Shown: positions 1 through 7,850, counted from the stretch's first letter. The stretch: 9,080 nucleotides of DNA from Clostridia bacterium (GCA_017964105.1 JAGCSP010000086.1:1-9080), one strand, 5' to 3'. The notes: a model not told the origin generated them from the sequence alone. A program made the numbers and translations.

Positions 1-210
1 ACAGATAAATCTGGCAACTCAACACCTGTAACATTAAGTATTTCTGCAATTGCAGCAAAAGAAGATAGCACAACACACACAAGCAATGTAGTAAGCACAG
101 TGTTAATAGTACTTTCAGTAGTAGTATTAGCTGGTGTTGTAACATACTTTGTGTTGTCTGGCAGAAAGAAAACTGTTAAAACATCAAAATCTTCAAAAGA
201 AGAAAAATAA
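1..210 (+). CDS. C-terminal end of a membrane-anchored surface protein (5' end outside window)
   Basis: The reading frame is open from base 1 and gives 69 residues before a TAA stop at 208-210. The first ~30 residues are rich in Ser, Thr and Asn, as in an extracellular juxtamembrane linker. Residues ~30-53 (VVSTVLIVLSVVVLAGVVTYF and following) form one hydrophobic helix. The last ~16 residues are a Lys-rich tail (GRKKTVK, then SKSSKEEK), fitting a cytoplasmic stop-transfer end under the positive-inside rule. There is no LPxTG motif, so anchoring would be by this helix rather than by sortase. The catalytic or binding part lies upstream and cannot be named. The terminator just downstream separates it from uvrB. 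Confidence is good that this is a real coding end with a membrane anchor; the function is unknown. Confidence 0.75.
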   Translation, partial: TDKSGNSTPVTLSISAIAAKEDSTTHTSNVVSTVLIVLSVVVLAGVVTYFVLSGRKKTVKTSKSSKEEK

Positions 211-218
211 TAAACAAT

Positions 219-251
219 AAATACCAAGTATAATTTACTTGGTATTTTTTT
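219..251 (+). terminator. Rho-independent terminator of the upstream surface-protein gene
   Basis: A 12-bp perfect stem (219-230 paired with 236-247, core TACCAAGTA/TACTTGGTA) has a 5-base loop and runs into a T-rich tract at 245-251. It starts 8 bases after the TAA of the upstream gene and ends before the uvrB promoter, so uvrBA should be an independent transcription unit. Confidence 0.88.
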
Positions 252-261
252 ATATTTTATG

Positions 262-290
262 TTTAAATTTTAGCATTATCGTGGTATAAT
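262..290 (+). promoter_or_regulatory. uvrBA promoter with extended -10 box
   Basis: The -10 box TATAAT (285-290) is a perfect match and is preceded by TGG, giving an extended -10 (TGnTATAAT, 282-290). A weak -35 box TTTAAA (262-267, 4 of 6 matches) lies 17 bases upstream, which is expected when the extended -10 carries recognition. The predicted transcript start, 7-8 bases after the -10 box, falls at 297-298, that is at the A of the uvrB ATG. No Bacillus-type LexA box (GAAC-N4-GTTC) is visible nearby. Confidence 0.82.
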
Positions 291-297
291 CAAGTGT

Positions 298-2253
298 ATG
301 GATCATAAGTTTGAATTAGTTAGTGGTTACAAACCAACTGGCGACCAACCACAAGCAATACAAAAGTTAATAGATGGTGTGCAAGACGGACTTAGATACC
401 AAACTCTTCTTGGTGTTACAGGTAGTGGCAAAACATTTACTATGGCAAATGTGATTGCAGGACTAAATAGGCCAACACTTATTATTGCACACAATAAAAC
501 CCTAGCTGCACAATTATGTAATGAGTTTAGGGAGTTTTTTCCAAACAACAGGGTGGAATATTTTGTATCTTACTATGATTATTATCAACCAGAAGCATAT
601 ATTGTAAGCAGTGATACTTATATTGAAAAAGATATGAGTATAAATGACGATATTGACAAAATGCGTCATAGTGCCACATGCAGTCTTTTTGAACGTCGTG
701 ATGTAATAGTAGTGGCGTCAGTTAGTTGTATTTATGGACTTGGTGCACCAGAAAATTACAGCAGTATGTGTTTGTCGTTACGTAAAGGAGATGTGGTTGA
801 TAAATCTGCTGTTGCACGTAAACTAATTGAATTGCAATATGAACGTAATGATATAGATTTCAAACGTGGCACATTTAGATCTAAGGGGGATATATTAGAC
901 GTTATTCCTGCTAGTAGCAGTGAGGTGGCACTTCGTTTTGAGTTTTTTGGTGATGAAATAGATGGTGTGTATGAAATTGATGTGCTTACGGGCAAAAAAT
1001 TAAGTGAACTTAGTCATGCATTCATTCTTCCTGCTAGTCACTATGCAATTAGTGGTGAAAAGATTGATGACATCATTGAAACAATCCGTCATGATTGTTT
1101 GGTTAGAGTAAAAGAATTTGAAGATCAAGGTAAACTAATTGAAGCACAACGCATCAAAGAACGCACTTTTTATGATTTAGAAATGATGAAAGAAGTGGGT
1201 TATTGTAGTGGAATAGAAAACTATTCTCGTTATTTTGATGGCAGAAGTCCAGGTGAACCTCCTTACACTCTGCTTGATTATTTTCCAAAAGATTTTGTGG
1301 TGTTTGTGGATGAAAGTCATATTACACTTCCACAAATAAGGGGAATGTTTGGTGGCGATTTATCAAGGAAAAAGAGCTTGGTAGATTATGGATTTAGATT
1401 GCCAGCTGCATTTGATAATAGGCCACTAAATTTCAAAGAGTGGGAATCACGAATAAATCAAGCAATATTTGTGTCTGCCACTCCTGGCGAGTATGAATAT
1501 AAAAATAGTAGTCAAGTGGTAGAACAAATTATTAGGCCAACAGGACTTTTGGAACCACCTATTAGTATTCGTCCAGTTTCCACACAAATTGATGATTTGT
1601 TTGGAGAAATTAATGACACTGTGGCATCAGGTGGAAGAGTTCTTGTTACAACACTTACCAAGCGAATGGCAGAAAGCCTTACTGATTATTTATCAGAGCG
1701 TAAAATACGCGTTAGATATCTTCATAGTGATGTAGATACACTAGACAGGGTTGAAATTATAAACGACCTTAGAAAAGGTGATTTTGACGTTTTAGTGGGA
1801 ATTAATTTACTCAGAGAAGGTATTGATATACCAGAAGTAAAACTGGTGGCAATACTTGACGCAGATAAAGAGGGGTTTCTTCGTTCTTCATGGGCACTTA
1901 TTCAAACTATTGGACGTGCTGCACGCAATGCTGAAAGTAGAGTTATACTATATGCAGATGTGATGACTGATAGTATAAAAGAAGCAGTAAAAGAAACTGA
2001 TAGACGCAGAAACATTCAAATTGCTTATAACAAAGAGCATGGTATTACACCTAAAACAATTATAAAACCAATTAAGAACACTCTTGTAATAAGAAAGAAA
2101 ACCAAAGACGCAAAAGACATGTCCAAATCGGAGATAACTAAGGAGATTAGTAATCTTACTGAACTTATGAATAATGCGGCAATTAGCCTTGATTTTGAAA
2201 CGGCAATAAAATTGCGTGATGAAATAAAGTATTTAAAAGGACAAATTAAATAA
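298..2253 (+). CDS. uvrB: UvrABC system protein B (excinuclease damage-verification subunit)
   Basis: UvrB receives damaged DNA from UvrA, opens the helix, verifies the lesion and recruits UvrC for incision in cytoplasmic nucleotide excision repair. At 651 residues it is near the usual ~660. Visible motifs are Walker A GVTGSGKT (39-46), the tyrosines of the damage-probing beta-hairpin (Y92, Y93, Y95, Y96 in SYYDYYQPEAY), the Walker B/DEAD-like DESH (338-341), motif VI QTIGRAAR (536-543), and a C-terminal UVR coiled coil (~612-647) that binds UvrA/UvrC. The ATG is the only possible start: upstream in frame there is a TAG at 271-273 and no ATG, GTG or TTG in between, and the N-terminus (FELVSGYKPTGDQPQAI) matches the family. 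No Shine-Dalgarno sequence is present, and the -10 box ends 7 bases before the ATG, implying a leaderless message. The stop codon directly abuts the uvrA start. Confidence 0.98.
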   Translation: MDHKFELVSGYKPTGDQPQAIQKLIDGVQDGLRYQTLLGVTGSGKTFTMANVIAGLNRPTLIIAHNKTLAAQLCNEFREFFPNNRVEYFVSYYDYYQPEAYIVSSDTYIEKDMSINDDIDKMRHSATCSLFERRDVIVVASVSCIYGLGAPENYSSMCLSLRKGDVVDKSAVARKLIELQYERNDIDFKRGTFRSKGDILDVIPASSSEVALRFEFFGDEIDGVYEIDVLTGKKLSELSHAFILPASHYAISGEKIDDIIETIRHDCLVRVKEFEDQGKLIEAQRIKERTFYDLEMMKEVGYCSGIENYSRYFDGRSPGEPPYTLLDYFPKDFVVFVDESHITLPQIRGMFGGDLSRKKSLVDYGFRLPAAFDNRPLNFKEWESRINQAIFVSATPGEYEYKNSSQVVEQIIRPTGLLEPPISIRPVSTQIDDLFGEINDTVASGGRVLVTTLTKRMAESLTDYLSERKIRVRYLHSDVDTLDRVEIINDLRKGDFDVLVGINLLREGIDIPEVKLVAILDADKEGFLRSSWALIQTIGRAARNAESRVILYADVMTDSIKEAVKETDRRRNIQIAYNKEHGITPKTIIKPIKNTLVIRKKTKDAKDMSKSEITKEISNLTELMNNAAISLDFETAIKLRDEIKYLKGQIK

Positions 2254-5091
2254 ATGTTAAAAGATATTGTAATAAAAGGTGCAAAAGAGAATAATTTAAA
2301 AGATGTTTCACTAACTATTCCTAGAAATAAGTTGGTGGTATTTACAGGTGTTAGTGGTAGTGGAAAATCTACGCTAGCTTTTGATACCATTTTTGCAGAA
2401 GGCCAACGTAGATATATGGAAAGCTTATCTAGTTATGCAAGACAATTTTTGGGTCAAATGAGTAAGCCAAATGTAGAGTTTATGGATGGGCTTAGTCCTT
2501 CTATATCTATTGACCAAAAAACCACCTCAAACAATCCACGCAGTACCGTAGGTACTGTTACTGAAATTTACGATTATCTAAGATTATTATTTGCACATAT
2601 TGGAACGCCATATTGCCCTAATGATGGTACACCAATTACTACTCAAACAATTGATAGTATTATTAACCAAATTATGAGTTATGATGAAGGTTCAAAACTA
2701 ATGGTTCTTGCTGAGATTACAAAAGGTAAGAAGGGTAGATTTGAGCATGAACTTGCAGATATTAAAAAAGATGGATTTGCACGTGTTATCGTAGATGGAA
2801 CACTATATTCACTTGATGATGAAATATCGTTAGATAAAAATGTAAAACACACAATTTATGTGGTTGTAGATAGAATTGTAGTAAAAGATGGTATCCAAAA
2901 AAGGCTTACTGAAAGTGTAGAGACTGCGCTAAAAGTGGGTCATGGTAAGGTTGTTATTGACAATAATGGTGTCCAAACGCTATTTAGTACTACTCATGCA
3001 TGTCCAGAATGTGGTTTTTCACTTGACGAGTTGGCGCCAAGATTATTTAGTTTTAATAGTCCATTTGGTGCATGTCCAGAATGTAATGGCCTTGGATTTA
3101 GGCAACTAATTGATATTGACAAAATTATTCCAGATAGAAATAAAACTTTGGATGAGGGTGCAATAGAAGTTAGCACATGGGCAGCTGATAAAGCATTTAC
3201 CAGATTTTTAATTAGATCTGTTGCCAAACACTTTAATGTGTCTATGCACACACCAGTTAAAGACTTGCCAAAAGAAGTGATTGATATGATTCTTTATGGC
3301 ACAAGTGGTGAAAAAATTGGTGTTAGCTATATGTCGCGCGGTATTGAACAATTTGGTTCTGCCAAATTTGAAGGTATAATATCAAATATTGAAAAAAGAT
3401 ATAGAGAAACGCCTAATGAACGCACAAAAGCAGAAATACAGAAATTAATGGTGGAATTGCCATGTCCACTATGTAATGGCAAGCGATTAAAACGAGAAGC
3501 CTTGTCAGTAAAAATTGGTGGTAAAAATATTACTGAAGTTACAGATATGAGTGTAACTGCGTTAATTGATTTTTTCTCGAAATTAAAATTAAATAATTCA
3601 CAAAAACAAATTGCCGAGCCAATACTAAAAGAAGTAAATGCAAGATTAAATTTCTTGAAAAATGTTGGCCTTGATTATCTTACGTTGTCAAGACTTGCAG
3701 GAACGCTATCTGGTGGTGAGAGCCAAAGAATTAGGCTAGCTACGCAAATTGGTAGCGGACTTACAGGTGTTGTATATATTTTAGATGAGCCAAGCATTGG
3801 ACTTCATCAACATGATAACAACAAATTGCTTGCAACCCTAACAAACTTGAGAGACTTGGGAAATACTGTGATTGTAGTGGAGCATGACGAGGATACCATG
3901 CGCACAGCGGATTTTCTTGTCGATATTGGTCCACTTGCAGGAGTCCATGGTGGAGAAGTTGTGGCAACTGGTAGTGTTGAAGATATAATTAAATGCCCAA
4001 GAAGTATTACGGGCAAGTATCTATCAGGCGAATTAAAAATTGGTGTGCCTAGTTCAAGGCGCAGTGCAAAAGGGTTTATAACACTCAAAGGTTGCAAACA
4101 AAACAATCTTAAAAATATCAATGTAAATTTCCCACTTGGTGTAATTACGGCAGTTACAGGTGTTAGTGGTAGTGGTAAGAGTAGTTTGGTTAGCGAAACA
4201 CTTTATCCGGCTGCATATAACGCACTAAATGGTGACATTTTGACACAAGGTATATACAAATCTGTCATAGGACTAGACCAAATTGACAAGGTTATCAATA
4301 TTGACCAAGACCCTATTGGAAAAACACCACGCAGTAATCCTGCAACATACACAGGGGTATTTAGTGATATTCGTGCACTTTTTGCAAGCACTATGGATGC
4401 CAAAGAACGTGGCTATAATTCGGGAAGATTTAGTTTTAATATTTCTGGTGGCAGATGTGAAAATTGTTGTGGTGCCGGAATAAACAAAATAGAAATGTAT
4501 TTCTTACCAGATGTGTATGTACCATGTGATGAGTGTGGTGGTAAACGATATAACCACGAAACATTACAAGTAAGGTACAAAGGTAAAAACATTTATGATG
4601 TGCTAGATATGACCATTGAAGAAGCAAATAAGTTTTTTGAAAATGTACCAAGAATTAAAAATAAATTGCAAACACTTGTAGATGTTGGCCTTGGGTATAT
4701 TAAACTTGGTCAACCTGCAACACAATTGTCTGGTGGTGAAGCACAACGCGTTAAGTTAGCAACAGAATTATGTAAAAAGAACACTAGTAAGACATTGTAT
4801 ATTTTGGACGAGCCAACAACTGGTCTTCATAGTTACGATGTGCAAAAATTGATAGATATACTAAATCGTCTTGCAGACCAAGGTAATACTATTGTTGTAA
4901 TAGAACACAATTTAGATGTTATTAACAATGCTGACTACATTATTGATATGGGTCCAGAAGGTGGCGAAAATGGTGGAACACTACTTGTGTGTGGCACACC
5001 AGAAGAGGTGAAAGCATCTGGCATTGGTTACACAAGTAAATATATTTCGTCAAATGAAAATATAAAAATTAAAAAATCTAAAAAATCTTGA
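2254..5091 (+). CDS. uvrA: UvrABC system protein A (excinuclease ATPase, damage recognition)
   Basis: UvrA is a tandem ABC-type ATPase that acts as a dimer to find DNA lesions and load UvrB. The 945 residues match the usual ~940. The first half has Walker A GVSGSGKST (32-40), a zinc module with C250-C253 and C274-C277, the conserved CPLC (404-407), signature LSGGESQR (485-492) and Walker B YILDEPSIGLH (508-518). The second half has Walker A GVSGSGKSS (636-644), a zinc finger C735-C738/C758-C761, signature LSGGEAQR (825-832) and Walker B YILDEPTTGLH (849-859). All catalytic motifs are intact. An extra cysteine (C739) follows the third zinc ligand, and the tail is Lys-rich. The ATG follows the uvrB TAA with zero gap; an AAAGGA (2236-2241) inside uvrB is 12 bases away, a long spacing, so termination-reinitiation coupling is likely. 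It ends in TGA. No hairpin terminator is apparent after it. Confidence 0.98.
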   Translation: MLKDIVIKGAKENNLKDVSLTIPRNKLVVFTGVSGSGKSTLAFDTIFAEGQRRYMESLSSYARQFLGQMSKPNVEFMDGLSPSISIDQKTTSNNPRSTVGTVTEIYDYLRLLFAHIGTPYCPNDGTPITTQTIDSIINQIMSYDEGSKLMVLAEITKGKKGRFEHELADIKKDGFARVIVDGTLYSLDDEISLDKNVKHTIYVVVDRIVVKDGIQKRLTESVETALKVGHGKVVIDNNGVQTLFSTTHACPECGFSLDELAPRLFSFNSPFGACPECNGLGFRQLIDIDKIIPDRNKTLDEGAIEVSTWAADKAFTRFLIRSVAKHFNVSMHTPVKDLPKEVIDMILYGTSGEKIGVSYMSRGIEQFGSAKFEGIISNIEKRYRETPNERTKAEIQKLMVELPCPLCNGKRLKREALSVKIGGKNITEVTDMSVTALIDFFSKLKLNNSQKQIAEPILKEVNARLNFLKNVGLDYLTLSRLAGTLSGGESQRIRLATQIGSGLTGVVYILDEPSIGLHQHDNNKLLATLTNLRDLGNTVIVVEHDEDTMRTADFLVDIGPLAGVHGGEVVATGSVEDIIKCPRSITGKYLSGELKIGVPSSRRSAKGFITLKGCKQNNLKNINVNFPLGVITAVTGVSGSGKSSLVSETLYPAAYNALNGDILTQGIYKSVIGLDQIDKVINIDQDPIGKTPRSNPATYTGVFSDIRALFASTMDAKERGYNSGRFSFNISGGRCENCCGAGINKIEMYFLPDVYVPCDECGGKRYNHETLQVRYKGKNIYDVLDMTIEEANKFFENVPRIKNKLQTLVDVGLGYIKLGQPATQLSGGEAQRVKLATELCKKNTSKTLYILDEPTTGLHSYDVQKLIDILNRLADQGNTIVVIEHNLDVINNADYIIDMGPEGGENGGTLLVCGTPEEVKASGIGYTSKYISSNENIKIKKSKKS

Positions 5092-5112
5092 TATATATTA
5101 GCTTTTAATTTG

Positions 5113-5141
5113 TTGATATAATAAATTAAGTATGTTATACT
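5113..5141 (+). promoter_or_regulatory. Strong sigma-A-type promoter of secG
   Basis: The -35 box TTGATA (5113-5118), a 17-base spacer and the -10 box TATACT (5136-5141), preceded by TGT (extended -10, 5133-5135), make a near-consensus promoter. The predicted start near 5148 gives a ~40-base leader containing the AAGGAG ribosome site. The 96-base uvrA-secG spacer therefore starts a new unit, although readthrough from uvrA is possible because no terminator is seen. Confidence 0.85.
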
Positions 5142-5175
5142 ATAGCGTAAAATAAAAAATGACATTTACAAATTT

Positions 5176-5181
5176 AAGGAG
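5176..5181 (+). promoter_or_regulatory. Ribosome binding site of secG
   Basis: AAGGAG lies 6 bases before the ATG at 5188. This consensus Shine-Dalgarno fixes the start and shows that the organism uses the normal anti-SD mechanism, in contrast to uvrB, which lacks one. Confidence 0.9.
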
Positions 5182-5187
5182 AAAATT

Positions 5188-5505
5188 ATGTTTAATTTTT
5201 TACTAGATGGCAGTACAAGACCAGCATGGGTAAGTTCTAGTTTCCCATATATCCAAGGCGTGCTTATTGTTCTTATTGCAATATTTGCAATAGTAATCAC
5301 TGTTGCAGTGTTGTTATCTCCATCAAACCCTGATGGTGGCAACAATGCAATTACAGGCAAAAACGAAAGTTACTACGGATATAATAAAGGCGACACCAAA
5401 GAAGGTAGATTAAACAAACTAATTATTATTAGTTCAGTAATTATACTTGTTCTTGCAATCGCATACCTAATCACCTTTTCTATTTATTCAGGATACGGTG
5501 CATAA
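5188..5505 (+). CDS. secG: Probable SecG subunit of the SecYEG protein translocon
   Basis: SecG is the small accessory subunit of the SecYEG channel in the cytoplasmic membrane and stimulates SecA-driven export. The 105-residue product has two hydrophobic helices (~22-44 and ~78-100). They are joined by a polar, glycine-containing loop with NAITGKNESYYGYNKG, resembling the SecG loop (LLQ...G...AI.G....FG..K...). The position directly before rnr-smpB-ssrA is the classic Bacillota location of secG and supports the call. It is longer than the usual ~70-80 residues, mainly through ~20 residues before the first helix (MFNFLLDGSTRPAWVSSSFP); an AAGGAG at 5176-5181 supports the upstream ATG, so the extension is probably real. 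It has its own strong promoter and is followed by a hairpin terminator. Sequence similarity is modest, so the name rests on topology, loop and neighbours together. Confidence 0.8.
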   Translation: MFNFLLDGSTRPAWVSSSFPYIQGVLIVLIAIFAIVITVAVLLSPSNPDGGNNAITGKNESYYGYNKGDTKEGRLNKLIIISSVIILVLAIAYLITFSIYSGYGA

Positions 5506-5511
5506 CAAAAT

Positions 5512-5542
5512 AATGCCCTTACTTTTTTGGTAGGGCATTTTT
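5512..5542 (+). terminator. Hairpin terminator or attenuator between secG and rnr
   Basis: An 8-bp stem AATGCCCT (5512-5519) pairs with AGGGCATT (5532-5539). It can be extended inward by two pairs around one bulged base. A T-rich loop separates the arms, and a short T run (5538-5542) follows. It lies 6 bases after the secG stop. Because rnr starts only 30 bases later with no convincing promoter of its own, it may be a partial terminator that lowers rnr expression relative to secG. Confidence 0.75.
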
Positions 5543-5571
5543 ACTATTTTATAAACATATAGGATGAGAAA

Positions 5572-7776
5572 ATGGATTTAGACGAGAAGATTTTATTACA
5601 AGTGCGCACAAACAATTTAGAAAAATATGATGTAGATTTTATCATCGCTCAATTATGTGTGCTAAATAATAAGCCATTTGATTTAATGAAAGAAAAAGTG
5701 GATGATATGGTGGAAAAGGGTTTGATTGTGCCAAGTGTGCAGGATAACACGCGAAGTACAATCAAAGTTGATAATGTTCCAAAATCACCATATAATCAAA
5801 CTAATGAAGAAATTGCTTATGAAATACTTAGCAAAAAAGATAAACGCAGCAAACGCAAAAAAGGTAGATTAACTGGCAAAATTCAAGGCACCTCAAAGGG
5901 CTATGCTTTTTTAGTAGTTGAGAATGATCCTGACCAACAAGATGTGTATATTGCCGAGCGCAACTTACGTGGGGCATTACATGGTGATACTGCTGTTGTG
6001 GAAATTATCAATTCAAATAATGGCAGACGAGAAGAAGGTAAAGTTGTTCAAGTATTAGAGCGCGCTAATGACAGCATTGTTGGTAAAATTAACTTTACCA
6101 AAAAGTATGCATTAGTGACTCCTGATGACGTAAAATTTGGTACAGATATATTTGTTCCACTAAATAAAACACTTAATGCACATAATGGAGATAAGGTAGT
6201 TGTTGCAATAGATAGATATTATCCTACCAAAAAGACACCTGATGGCAGAGTGGTAGAAGTGCTTGGTGCACCAAATAAGATTGAAACAGAAGTTTTGGCA
6301 CTTGTTCGCAGTTATCATTTGTATGAAACTTTCCCAACAAAGGTGGCAGAAGCGGCAAAAAATGTGCCAGATAGTATTGATAAATCCAAATATCCTTCTA
6401 GACTAGATTACACTGATGAAATGACATTTACTATTGATGGCGAAGATACTCGTGATATTGACGATGCCATTAGTCTTACCATAAACGAAAAAGGTAATTA
6501 TGTTTTGGGTGTACATATTGCTGATGTTGGCGAATATGTGGGCAGAAATAGTGTGATTGATAGAGAAGCATTTAAACGTGGTACTAGTGTATATTTCCCA
6601 AATCTAGTATTGCCAATGTTGCCTAGAGAATTAAGTAATGGTATTTGCTCATTAAATGAAAAAGTAGATAGATTAACTTTGTCTGTATTTATTGAGTACG
6701 ATAAAAATTCATTTGAAAGAGTGGATTATAAAATTACTGAAAGCATTATAAATAGCAAAAAACGTTATACATACACAGAGATTCAAAAAATATTTGATGG
6801 CGATGAAACTACAATAGAAAAGAATAGTAAATTTGTGCCAATGATAAACAATATGCGTGTGCTTGCAAGCAAACTTGCAGAACAAAGACACAAACGTGGC
6901 GCAATTGAATTTGATATTCCAGAAGTTCAAGTAAATTTGAATGCTCTTGGTGATGTTTTGGAAGTATTTCCAAGAGAGAATAATGAAAGTCATAGATTGA
7001 TTGAAAGCTTTATGGTGGCGGCTAATGAAGCAATTGCAGAACATTTCTTAAAATTAAAGGTACCATTTGTATATCGTATCCATGAAATTCCTGATGGCGA
7101 AAAGATGAAATCTTTTATTGAGTTTATCAATGGCCTTGGAATAGAAGCAAAAGTTGCCAATGTTGATAAGGTAAAACCAGAAGAAGTTCAAACAATTATT
7201 GAAAGTTTGCCAGAAGACAAAAAATATGTGGTAAATAGAATTGCACTTAGAAGTATGCGTAAGGCAAAGTATAGTCCAGAATGTTTGGGACACTTTGGAC
7301 TTGCAAGTACATATTATTGCCACTTCACATCTCCAATTAGGCGTTATCCTGACCTTACTATTCATAGAATTATAAAAGAGAGTTTGCGTGGCAAATTGAA
7401 TGCATCAGAAATTGCGAACTTAAAACAATTTGTTTTATCTTCTAGTATGCAATCTAGTGAGCGCGAAGTAAATGCAGAAAAGATTGAACGCGATGTAGAT
7501 GATTTGTATAGAGTGCTATATATGACACACCATGTGGGTGAAGATTTTGAAGGTACTGTGTCTGGTGTTACTGAGTTTGGAATATTTGTAGAATTAGATA
7601 ACACCGTTGAGGGATTAGTTAAAATTGAAGACTTACCAGCAGATAGATATACGTTTGATGACAAAATGTATAGGCTTAGTGGTAATGCCAACAGCTATAC
7701 AATTGGTGACAAAGTGAAGGTAAAAACATTGCGTGCTGATGTACTTACAAGAGAAGTGGATTTTATGATAATTTGA
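5572..7776 (+). CDS. rnr: Ribonuclease R (3'-5' exoribonuclease, RNB family)
   Basis: RNase R is a processive, hydrolytic 3'-to-5' exoribonuclease that degrades structured RNA; in trans-translation it removes the defective mRNA freed by SmpB-tmRNA. The 734 residues contain an N-terminal winged-helix-like segment (~1-60), cold-shock/OB RNA-binding domains (~98-230, starting near GRLTGKIQGTSKGYAFLV), the RNB catalytic domain (~275-600) and a C-terminal S1 domain (~655-730, EGTVSGVTEFGIFVEL). The catalytic aspartates are D289, D295, D297 and D298 in DGEDTRDIDDA. The conserved HFTSPIRRYPDL is at 584-595. The start is supported by AGGA (5561-5564), 7 bases before the ATG. The protein stops right after the S1 domain (REVDFMII) and lacks the Lys-rich tail of E. 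coli RNase R. It lies 66 bases after secG and ends 116 bases before smpB. RNase II is the alternative name, but the domain set and neighbours favour RNase R. Confidence 0.96.
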   Translation: MDLDEKILLQVRTNNLEKYDVDFIIAQLCVLNNKPFDLMKEKVDDMVEKGLIVPSVQDNTRSTIKVDNVPKSPYNQTNEEIAYEILSKKDKRSKRKKGRLTGKIQGTSKGYAFLVVENDPDQQDVYIAERNLRGALHGDTAVVEIINSNNGRREEGKVVQVLERANDSIVGKINFTKKYALVTPDDVKFGTDIFVPLNKTLNAHNGDKVVVAIDRYYPTKKTPDGRVVEVLGAPNKIETEVLALVRSYHLYETFPTKVAEAAKNVPDSIDKSKYPSRLDYTDEMTFTIDGEDTRDIDDAISLTINEKGNYVLGVHIADVGEYVGRNSVIDREAFKRGTSVYFPNLVLPMLPRELSNGICSLNEKVDRLTLSVFIEYDKNSFERVDYKITESIINSKKRYTYTEIQKIFDGDETTIEKNSKFVPMINNMRVLASKLAEQRHKRGAIEFDIPEVQVNLNALGDVLEVFPRENNESHRLIESFMVAANEAIAEHFLKLKVPFVYRIHEIPDGEKMKSFIEFINGLGIEAKVANVDKVKPEEVQTIIESLPEDKKYVVNRIALRSMRKAKYSPECLGHFGLASTYYCHFTSPIRRYPDLTIHRIIKESLRGKLNASEIANLKQFVLSSSMQSSEREVNAEKIERDVDDLYRVLYMTHHVGEDFEGTVSGVTEFGIFVELDNTVEGLVKIEDLPADRYTFDDKMYRLSGNANSYTIGDKVKVKTLRADVLTREVDFMII

Positions 7777-7826
7777 TTAAAAATTGCAAAAAAATGTTAA
7801 TTTTTAATTAAAAATTGCAAAAAAAT
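7776..7826 (+). repeat. Perfect 20-bp direct repeat in the rnr-smpB spacer
   Basis: The unit ATTAAAAATTGCAAAAAAAT occurs at 7776-7795 and again at 7807-7826 with no mismatch and a 31-base period. The first copy begins on the last base of the rnr stop codon. The stretch between and across the copies (7799-7816) is also an exact 18-base palindrome (AATTTTTAATTAAAAATT). It could be a local duplication, an AT-rich curved element upstream of the smpB promoter, or part of alternative RNA hairpins. Confidence 0.8.
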
Positions 7827-7840
7827 TGCATTTTTTGTAA
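7815..7840 (+). terminator. Weak AT-rich hairpin, possible terminator of rnr
   Basis: TGCAA (7816-7820) pairs with TTGCA (7826-7830) around an A5 loop and is followed directly by T6 (7831-7836). An alternative fold pairs 7815-7824 with 7831-7840 in 10 mostly A-U pairs. Either stem has very few G-C pairs, so termination would be inefficient at best and readthrough from rnr into smpB is likely. Confidence 0.4.
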
Positions 7841-7850
7841 ATTAAAGGTA

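Noticed and set aside
2025..2390. Hydrophobic 121-codon frame on the - strand across the uvrB-uvrA junction
   Set aside because: It covers the conserved UvrB UVR domain and the UvrA Walker A region on the other strand, and has no initiation signals.
5063..5110. Possible terminator after uvrA formed by AATTAAAA and TTTTAATT
   Set aside because: The stem is all A-T with a ~27-base loop and no T run after it, so it is not a credible intrinsic terminator.
5088..5120. Repeated TTGATATA at 5088-5095 and 5113-5120, considered as an operator pair
   Set aside because: The unit is short and AT-rich; the second copy is explained by the -35 box of the secG promoter, and the first overlaps the end of uvrA.
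6709..7044. Open frame of 111 codons on the - strand inside rnr
   Set aside because: It lies fully within the conserved RNB domain, has no ribosome site, and encodes a Phe/Cys/His-rich product typical of the reverse complement of AT-rich coding DNA.
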